From NCBI GenBank assembly GCA_023230125.1, contig JALNXZ010000116.1, positions 1-5,528 of the forward strand: a stretch of 5,528 nt of DNA, read 5' to 3'. The DNA comes from Bacteroidales bacterium. GTDB lineage: Bacteria; Bacteroidota; Bacteroidia; Bacteroidales; UBA1402. Made by a program: the position numbers and the translations under genes. Under the pieces are notes generated by a model. It saw nothing but the letters and a program-made list of their open reading frames with translations, had not been told where the DNA came from and ran no database searches. Shown piece after piece: positions 1 through 5,528 of the stretch; the first letter of the stretch is position 1, and every line of letters begins with the position of its first letter.

Positions 1-719
1 TAAGTACGATAAGGCTCCATCACATCATCGGCCAAACAATAGGCATTGTAACGATTGCGGTGATGAATGCCAAACGTAGGCAGCAAGCCGCTACTGACGA
101 GAGATCGCGCCACCATCGCACGTAGTATTGCATACCCGTAATTCAACAGATTGTTCGGCGGATACTCCTCCCTACCACGCCGGAAATCGGGTAATGACTG
201 GAATATGTTACCCCAATAATAAGCGGCAGCCCTGGCTTCGTGGTTGTCTCCGTCACCACTCTTCACCTCGTCCGACCAATACCGCATATTCTTGGTATTT
301 ACCTTACATCTACGCTCCAACAAGGTTGCCTGATTCGCGATTTTAGTTTTAATAGTTTGTTGCCAGAGCTGTTTCTTCAGCGGAGCAGAAGCCTCAATCT
401 GATCGTGCCAGCGTTCCCGCTGAATAGTATTGCCCGACAACGGAAGAAGCAATCCCGAAGGCATCCGGCTGCTATCGCATGTCACCACGGCGGTATTGTT
501 GTTCAACAAACTGTCGAGCAAACCATGAGTAAGCGTTATCTGCTGATGATCGAGCACCATCACTCCGATATCTTCTATCGGGATGGTTACTTCGCTTTTT
601 TGTTTGAACGACTCAGGCAGTGTCTCGTTTTTCACCACCTCCGGCAACTTTACCACCAGCTGCTCATCTCGCTTCGACAAGTAAGCAGGATTACCAAAAT
701 AGAGCGTGCGTTTAATCAT
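1..719 (-). CDS. cas1: Cas1 spacer integrase, type II, C-terminus outside window
   Basis: Cas1 is the metal-dependent integrase that, with Cas2, inserts new spacers into the CRISPR array. The frame starts at ATG 719-717 and runs open for 239 codons plus two bases to the left edge. The N-terminus MIKRTLYFGNPAYLS and the block VVTCDSSRMPSGLLLPLSGN (79-98) are typical of type II Cas1. Expected metal ligands are present: Glu161 in DNHEARAAAYYW, His220 in LLPTFGIHHRNRYNAY and Glu235 in LADDVMEPYR. The 15-residue distance from His220 to Glu235 equals that between His205 and Glu220 of S. pyogenes Cas1. I infer that about 60 C-terminal residues are missing, since type II Cas1 is near 300. No frameshift or internal stop is seen. 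No clear Shine-Dalgarno is present; the leader is AT-rich. In most II-C loci cas1 directly follows cas9; here two other reading frames intervene. cas2 should follow beyond the edge. Confidence 0.95.
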   Translation of the reverse strand, partial: MIKRTLYFGNPAYLSKRDEQLVVKLPEVVKNETLPESFKQKSEVTIPIEDIGVMVLDHQQITLTHGLLDSLLNNNTAVVTCDSSRMPSGLLLPLSGNTIQRERWHDQIEASAPLKKQLWQQTIKTKIANQATLLERRCKVNTKNMRYWSDEVKSGDGDNHEARAAAYYWGNIFQSLPDFRRGREEYPPNNLLNYGYAILRAMVARSLVSSGLLPTFGIHHRNRYNAYCLADDVMEPYRT

Positions 720-725
720 GATATT

Positions 726-753
726 GTTGTATATAAGTTTGTATTATATCAAC
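726..753. repeat. Imperfect inverted repeat just upstream of cas1
   Basis: The arms at 726-736 and 744-753 pair over ten base pairs with one bulged T at 730, around a 7-base loop. The element sits 7 bases upstream of the cas1 start codon, in the 86-bp AT-rich gap after the transposase remnant. It could be an operator or a hairpin in the cas1 leader that affects translation. Because the stretch is very AT-rich, a chance match is quite possible. It is not followed by a T-run on the minus strand that would mark a terminator. Confidence 0.3.
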
Positions 754-805
754 CAAATTATTTGAACTACACCCCCAAGAGGTTAGAATCAGTAACAAGT
801 TTATT

Positions 806-1021
806 TCAAATCATCTCCTCTATCACCTCTTGTTTTCGGATACGAACCACCAGTTGAAAATGATTCAGTATCAGGCAAAAAGCATAAATTTCAGCCACCG
901 GATTGATATACAAACGGTACTTTTCCAAAAAAGCCGAAAGTTTTTCATCCTCCCGAAACACATTCTCAAGCCCGTTGGCGGGGGTGAAAATATGGAAGGT
1001 AGTGGCAGTAAGGGGTTGCAT
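806..1021 (-). pseudogene. Remnant of REP-associated (IS200-like, Y1) tyrosine transposase
   Basis: A 71-residue reading frame matching only the N-terminal part of Bacteroidota REP-associated tyrosine transposases, which are usually around 200 residues. Family-like blocks are PLTATTFHIFTPANG, an acidic-aromatic stretch near residues 22-47, and CLILNHFQLVVRI at 49-61. The HUH metal-binding motif should read NHFH or NHLH; here it is His54-Phe55-Gln56, so the second histidine is lost (codon CAA at 856-854). The frame stops at 808-806, well before the expected catalytic tyrosine. Read past that TGA, the same frame gives NKLVTDSNLLGV before a TAG, faintly like the next block of the family, so the remnant may extend to about 770. 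The ATG at 1021 was chosen because it fits the family N-terminus; the frame runs upstream to 1054, into the preceding gene. The ATG has an AGGA a few bases upstream and lies 10 bp after the zinc-finger gene stop. It cannot be an active transposase; a retained small protein is possible but unsupported. Confidence 0.7.
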
Positions 1022-1031
1022 GATTTGAGTC

Positions 1032-1826
1032 CTACTTTTTAACAAAACTGCCATCGCGTTCTATATCAATCGTTCCGCCTACATATCCGCAAACGCCCAT
1101 CCGGGGTGAGTTAACCACAGGCAAAGCGGCACAATCTTCAAAGTCGCTGCATATTTTTGCATGCTTTTCTGCACATTTTTCGCAAAACATACTTTCTTCA
1201 TTCCAGCCGTGTGCTGTGCAAATTTGAGTGGCGGGCTGCTTACCGCACGATTCACAGAAAATTTCCAGTGGTTCATTCCGCGAAAGTAGCACTACCGTTT
1301 TATCCGCTTTGAAAGAATATTCAGCCAATACATTGATCACCAATTGAGTAGTACTTCCAAAATCATATTCATATTCCAGCTTAAAATCCTGATGAAAAAC
1401 ATCCTTAGCTTTGCGGCTCATCGGAATTTCTCCGGCTGTCTGTTCCATCAACTCTTCATACCGTTTCGTCTTTCCGGATGCTAACAATTCTTCCGCCTCG
1501 AAAAAGTCCCACATGGCACCGTTCTTTCTTGCCGCCGGATTACGAAACGCACTCATGTGCCCACAACACTCGAGCCATATCTCTCGCAAAAACGCATCCA
1601 ACTTCTTCATCGTGGTACCGCCATCTACCCATAGCGAAAGGAAATAGGGATATCCACCATACCGGGTATCAGACTCCACTTTCAACAGGAAAGATATTCC
1701 CTCTTTGTTTTCAAGGCCTTTGCCTTCCAAATGGGTTTTCAAGTGGCGGTTTATTCCTGCTTTAGCAAATGTTTTACCACAAAAGCAGCATTTGCCTTCC
1801 GATTTGATTTTGTCTTGCATATTCAT
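1032..1826 (-). CDS. C2H2 zinc-finger, pRiA4b ORF-3-like protein of unknown function
   Basis: Intact 264-residue protein, TAG stop at 1034-1032. An N-terminal C2H2-like finger is at residues 13-32 (Cys13, Cys16, His28, His32). A central region near 58-170 has the signature blocks LREIWLECCGHMSAF and YEYDFGSTTQL, which I recognise from pRiA4b ORF-3-like proteins (also annotated IS1096 passenger TnpR-like). The C-terminal third is cysteine-rich (Cys191, 194, 203, 215, 218, 226, 232, 246), consistent with further metal sites, and ends with the conserved-looking stretch LPVVNSPRMGVCGY. No signal peptide or membrane segment is seen, so it is probably cytoplasmic. The biochemical role of this family is not established to my knowledge. 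It begins 45 bp after the cas9 stop on the same strand, so co-transcription is plausible. The start at 1826 follows an A-rich stretch; a second ATG two codons on (1820) is possible. Nothing in the sequence proves a CRISPR role; a passenger gene is equally possible. Confidence 0.85.
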   Translation of the reverse strand: MNMQDKIKSEGKCCFCGKTFAKAGINRHLKTHLEGKGLENKEGISFLLKVESDTRYGGYPYFLSLWVDGGTTMKKLDAFLREIWLECCGHMSAFRNPAARKNGAMWDFFEAEELLASGKTKRYEELMEQTAGEIPMSRKAKDVFHQDFKLEYEYDFGSTTQLVINVLAEYSFKADKTVVLLSRNEPLEIFCESCGKQPATQICTAHGWNEESMFCEKCAEKHAKICSDFEDCAALPVVNSPRMGVCGYVGGTIDIERDGSFVKK

Positions 1827-1871
1827 TTTATTTTTTGGTGAATTTCAATTTGACGAACTTGCCAATCAGGG

Positions 1872-4800
1872 TTATAAAGAGATATTACCAAGGCGGTCGA
1901 TTTTGAGTTTGATGCAACTTTCTTTAATCATCACTCCATCAATAGTTTTTTCCATTTTATTTAATGGGGAATATTCTATCTTATTGACGATGGAAGTCGC
2001 GACTTCATATTTAATGAAAAAAGCTTGAGTCCCACTTGAACTAACCATTTTATAAATTCTTTGTTTTTGTTCTTTGTTTATATTTTTAAAGTCTATTAAG
2101 CTCGAAGTTACTTTTTCTTCTTCGGTTGGGACATATACTAAGTCGTTGGGTGAAAAATAATCTAAAAGTTTATCTCCTTTTGCATTTGTTTCAGGAACTT
2201 CAGATAATCCTTGTTTCAAACGTTCAATAACTATATTTAATGGAATCGTTTCATAATTTCTACCTCCGTTTTCACCCATATAAATGGCAAAGAACAAATT
2301 AGTCCCTTTAGCTGCTTCAACAAATTTATGCTTTTTATTACCATTTTCTCCTACGTTGAACTTATTACCTTTGGGTTCGTAAGTGCGAACCTTTGTAATT
2401 GACTGATGTGGTTTGCCATCGTTTAGTTCATGAATATTCTTATTCATGTCTTCGATACCTTCGGCCGAAAATGCCAATTCGGGATGTTCTATGGTTTCCC
2501 CATCTTTTTCTTCATTGTATTTAACTAAATGATTTTTCAATATTTTTTGAATGCCAGTGTCGGTAATGCTGTCAATGGTTTTTGAATTAAAACTATCATT
2601 CAAAGTTGTTCTGGAAGCAACTAAAATATTATTATTATTGCTGAAATAATAGAGTTCGGGGTTCGATATATCTTTTCCCTGCCATTTGTTTTCACGATCA
2701 GCAAAGAATTTTTGAATTTTCTTTTTTTCTAATCCTTCATTAATCAATTGTTTGATTTTAGTTTTCAGGCTTTTATCCACAAGCATTTCCCACTGGTCGA
2801 TAGCAGCAAAAAGAGTTACCTGTTTCTTAAAACGTAAGTTCACTTGTCCGGCCACTGTGTCTTTGTGCAAGGGTTTCCGTATAGCCCAGTTATCACCTTT
2901 TACTTGTTTGTCAATCACTTTTTCACCATCAACAATGTGTTGATAGTAGTTTACACTTTTATTGATTACCCTTAGATTTTGTTTAAAGCTGACAACAATA
3001 TTTTCCAATGCCGATTGTGCATCCACCGTAAAAGTGTCCCACGGCTTTAAAAATTCTTTGGCAACTTTTATTTTTTTGCGAGTTTTTATGCCATCAACAA
3101 TTCTTTCAACTTCGATTTCCTCAATCCGACGAAGTTTGTTCCGTAACTCAAAGCGTGTAGATTCGTCTTTCTTTCTGGCACTTTCATTATTTAAATAGTT
3201 TACATGACTTCTTGTCGCACATGCAATAATTAATGCATCCATAGCATGGTGGCGATGGTCGATACGTTTTTTGTTAAATCCTTTTTGTAACTCAAGCGGA
3301 ACTTGTGTTTGAAAAACCTGCTTACCGTCTTTATTCTCCCATTGTCCAAATAAATTGGATTTCGTCAATTCATTCATGCGTTGAAAACGCGGGGTGATAA
3401 TTCGATTCCATACATCATTTAATCCCCAATCTTTTTTCAAGGTATCGGTTATATTCCCATTTGTAGGGATTACATTTTTTGAAGTAGGTTCTTCTTCACC
3501 TTCTTCTCTTACAATATTGGATAGTAATCCTTTTACAACCTTGGAAATATAGCGGGTGTCGTTCATCTGCCGTTCAATGAAAACTTCAGGAATATCTTCC
3601 ATCAGGAGTTTTTTCTTCTTAACCAGATTATTGGCATAATGTTCCTTGACAAATGTTTCGTAGGCTTCAACCGTAAGGATTTGAACAGTACATCCAAAAT
3701 TCAATTCAACTTTTTGCCCATGAAAGTTTGAAATAAACTCAAACCCAAGAGCATTGTCCTTTAGCTTGTTTACTTCGGATTCGCAAATCACTTTGTTGCT
3801 TAAAGAATCGTCGAAAAAACGCGATTGCGGTATAATGTGTTCAACCTCATAAGCTGAAGTAAAAAGCTTTCCCAGCGGAATCATTTTGTCTGTGTAGGGC
3901 GAACGGTACTTTTGTTCCAACCATAATTTATAGCGTATCAGTTCTGACTTCGTGAGCTGACTAAGTTTTGATATTTTGCTGATGTCGTCAGGTAGTTCAA
4001 TGCCAGATTTGAGAACACCATCCTCGTATATTTTTAATATCTCTTGTTGGCTGGGAGAATAAGGGCGTACATTTTCCACTTCGTGGCTGTTAGCGAGTTC
4101 GGCTAACAATGCTTTTATCCTCAGATTGGTATTCTCATTTTCGGATACCCGTTTGGTTATCTCAGCACGTTTGTCGGCCGGATTTTTCATTTCACGTCCT
4201 AACTCTACATGTATCTCGGATATGTCGCCATACTTTTTCCAAATATCACGAACCACCCGTAGCGTTTCGGTGATTACCTGTTCAACTATTGGATTTCGAA
4301 GTGAATGTTGTTTGAATTCTTTCAGATAGTTTTCTAAATCGTGATAAGTTTTCCATTTTGTTTCAGAAAGTCGACCGTAAACCACATAAGAAGCTAACCA
4401 TTCAGGCAAGCCCCTAAAACCATCTATTTGAGTAAGAGGTATAGCTTTTTCTCTTACTTGGGCTTGTATTGTTTCGTCAACCTCTCCGGTAATTATTTTG
4501 TCAATTCGTATTTTCGTTTTATCATTTATACTCTCGAAATTCCAATACTTACCCATTCTCATTAAAGGCAACAACTTTTTAAGTGCTTTCTCGGAATATG
4601 AACCATACTCACTTTTAAAAGGAGGAAATTTCTTGAAAACATCAACAAATTCTATTGGCAAATCATTTTTTGATGCAAATGTTTTCAGAGCTTTCGCTAT
4701 TTCCAACTTATCAGTAACAGAATATAAAATATGCCACAATTCTAGTTCTTTACTTGTGGTCAGAAAGTTTGCCGGAATATCTTTTAGTTTTGATAACCGA

Positions 4801-5528
4801 CTTAGTATTTGAGCATGAGTTTCATTACATGGATATTCTTTATCTTCCACATAATTCCAGCGAAAAGCAAGCTTTTCTTCTCCTCTTTTCTTCTTTATTT
4901 TGAAGAAAGATGATAGTAAAGTATCCTGTTTTATCTCTTTGCGCTCATTGAGCCAATCAAACAAGTTAACAAGTTCATCTTCTGATTTTATAAATTCATT
5001 GGTTACGTTATAATCTGTATACAGCTTTCCGTCAATTGTTTTTTCGCGTTCATATATTTTCAAGTCCTTTACAAGCTTCCACAGTCTGAGTTCCTGATAC
5101 AAGGGATGTGATTTGGGGACGCATTTTATCGGTTCCTTTTGAATAACTCCATCAGCGTCCTTGTAAGTGCGGTACTCATACTTACAATTGCTTATCAACG
5201 ATTTCTTGCTTTTAAGGGGACGCTGATAAAAGATAATGTCGTCTACAAACAACTTAGTGAAATCGGATGATAACAACGACTTTTGGTGCGCCTCGTTGTT
5301 TGAATATAATTCCTGAATACACGCAGCCAATATTTCGCTGTCATTAAGTTGGCGATGAAATTCTTTTTGCTTTTCCAGAATTGCTTTTAGTTCAGCTTTA
5401 TAATAGTCGCGTTCAATGGTTCTGACCAATCTACCATTTATTCTTTGTTTCGGATTTTGGAGTAAGGTATCATAGATATAGGTACCAACAGTTTTATGAC
5501 TGTTGGTTATATCAGCTTCCGTTTTCTT
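1872..5528 (-). CDS. cas9: Cas9 endonuclease, type II-C-like, N-terminus outside window
   Basis: This is the RNA-guided DNA nuclease of a type II CRISPR system; with crRNA and tracrRNA it cuts both strands of invading DNA. The frame stays open to the right edge, giving 1218 visible residues and a TAA stop at 1874-1872. The TTG at 5429 is not the start: the 33 codons before it read as Cas9 REC-lobe sequence (TVGTYIYDTLLQNPKQRING). Using visible-fragment numbering, RuvC-II is near 436-446 (EIHVELGRE, catalytic Glu442). HNH is near 560-595 (YEVEHIIPQS; His564 and Asn587, with the 23-residue spacing between His840 and Asn863 of S. pyogenes Cas9). RuvC-III is near 754-773 (HRHHAMDAL; His761 and Asp764). 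The long remainder should be the WED/PAM-interacting region. RuvC-I and the arginine-rich bridge helix are missing only because the window ends; I infer about 200 missing residues and a full length near 1400, usual for Bacteroidota Cas9. No frameshift is seen. Subtype II-C is inferred from sequence style and size. Confidence 0.97.
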   Translation of the reverse strand, partial: KKTEADITNSHKTVGTYIYDTLLQNPKQRINGRLVRTIERDYYKAELKAILEKQKEFHRQLNDSEILAACIQELYSNNEAHQKSLLSSDFTKLFVDDIIFYQRPLKSKKSLISNCKYEYRTYKDADGVIQKEPIKCVPKSHPLYQELRLWKLVKDLKIYEREKTIDGKLYTDYNVTNEFIKSEDELVNLFDWLNERKEIKQDTLLSSFFKIKKKRGEEKLAFRWNYVEDKEYPCNETHAQILSRLSKLKDIPANFLTTSKELELWHILYSVTDKLEIAKALKTFASKNDLPIEFVDVFKKFPPFKSEYGSYSEKALKKLLPLMRMGKYWNFESINDKTKIRIDKIITGEVDETIQAQVREKAIPLTQIDGFRGLPEWLASYVVYGRLSETKWKTYHDLENYLKEFKQHSLRNPIVEQVITETLRVVRDIWKKYGDISEIHVELGREMKNPADKRAEITKRVSENENTNLRIKALLAELANSHEVENVRPYSPSQQEILKIYEDGVLKSGIELPDDISKISKLSQLTKSELIRYKLWLEQKYRSPYTDKMIPLGKLFTSAYEVEHIIPQSRFFDDSLSNKVICESEVNKLKDNALGFEFISNFHGQKVELNFGCTVQILTVEAYETFVKEHYANNLVKKKKLLMEDIPEVFIERQMNDTRYISKVVKGLLSNIVREEGEEEPTSKNVIPTNGNITDTLKKDWGLNDVWNRIITPRFQRMNELTKSNLFGQWENKDGKQVFQTQVPLELQKGFNKKRIDHRHHAMDALIIACATRSHVNYLNNESARKKDESTRFELRNKLRRIEEIEVERIVDGIKTRKKIKVAKEFLKPWDTFTVDAQSALENIVVSFKQNLRVINKSVNYYQHIVDGEKVIDKQVKGDNWAIRKPLHKDTVAGQVNLRFKKQVTLFAAIDQWEMLVDKSLKTKIKQLINEGLEKKKIQKFFADRENKWQGKDISNPELYYFSNNNNILVASRTTLNDSFNSKTIDSITDTGIQKILKNHLVKYNEEKDGETIEHPELAFSAEGIEDMNKNIHELNDGKPHQSITKVRTYEPKGNKFNVGENGNKKHKFVEAAKGTNLFFAIYMGENGGRNYETIPLNIVIERLKQGLSEVPETNAKGDKLLDYFSPNDLVYVPTEEEKVTSSLIDFKNINKEQKQRIYKMVSSSGTQAFFIKYEVATSIVNKIEYSPLNKMEKTIDGVMIKESCIKLKIDRLGNISL

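Noticed and set aside
726..770. Stretch starting GTTGTA and ending AACTAC, somewhat like a type II CRISPR repeat or anti-repeat
   Set aside because: It occurs once, its termini are only weakly inverted, and no spacer-repeat periodicity or tracrRNA-like terminator hairpin follows. A match to the real repeat, outside the window, would reopen this.
766..785. Small hairpin ACCTC/GGGGT with a 3-base loop after the transposase remnant
   Set aside because: The stem is five pairs including a G-U and lacks a following T-run, so it does not support a terminator call.
720..805. Promoter for cas1: a TATAAT-like hexamer and a near match to the Bacteroidota -7 box (TAATTTG, one base short)
   Set aside because: No -35 or -33 element lies at the right spacing, and such hexamers arise easily in AT-rich sequence.
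240..857. Plus-strand open frame of 205 codons
   Set aside because: It overlaps the minus-strand Cas1 frame, which has unmistakable family motifs; the plus-strand translation resembles no family I know and is a shadow.
1827..1871. Possible terminator or tracrRNA in the gap after cas9
   Set aside because: The 45 bp hold no stable stem with a T-run and no repeat-like sequence; it reads as a plain AT-rich spacer.
1705..2028. Plus-strand open frame of 107 codons spanning the cas9 to zinc-finger gap
   Set aside because: Most of it is antisense to the ends of two supported genes and it shows no recognisable motif.

Overview
The window carries most of a type II CRISPR-Cas locus, very probably subtype II-C, from a member of the Bacteroidota. 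All supported genes lie on the minus strand, so the locus reads from right to left. The taxonomic guess rests on the Cas9 sequence style (RuvC-III block IDHRHHAMDALIIACATR followed by HVNYLNNESA), on the type II Cas1, and on AT-rich gene starts without strong Shine-Dalgarno sequences. Genus cannot be told from the sequence.

Layout in transcription order: (1) cas9, from the right window edge to 1872, with its N-terminus outside the window; 1218 residues are visible, with the RuvC-II, HNH and RuvC-III catalytic residues intact. (2) After 45 bp, an intact 264-residue gene (1826-1032) for a C2H2 zinc-finger protein of the pRiA4b ORF-3-like type, of unknown function. (3) After 10 bp, a short broken remnant of a REP-associated (IS200-like) tyrosine transposase (1021-806) whose HUH motif has lost its second histidine. 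(4) An 86-bp AT-rich gap after that remnant (up to the base before the cas1 start codon) with an imperfect inverted repeat. (5) cas1, from 719 to the left edge, cut off after 239 codons. It has no stop codon inside the window, so a scan for closed ORFs misses it. It carries all three expected metal-binding residues.

Cas9 and Cas1 are the interference nuclease and the spacer integrase of one system. A compact II-C locus usually runs cas9-cas1-cas2-array. Here a zinc-finger gene and a transposase remnant separate the effector gene from the adaptation gene. No CRISPR repeat array and no convincing tracrRNA is visible; cas2 and the array would be expected beyond the left edge. The plus strand has no gene I can support.
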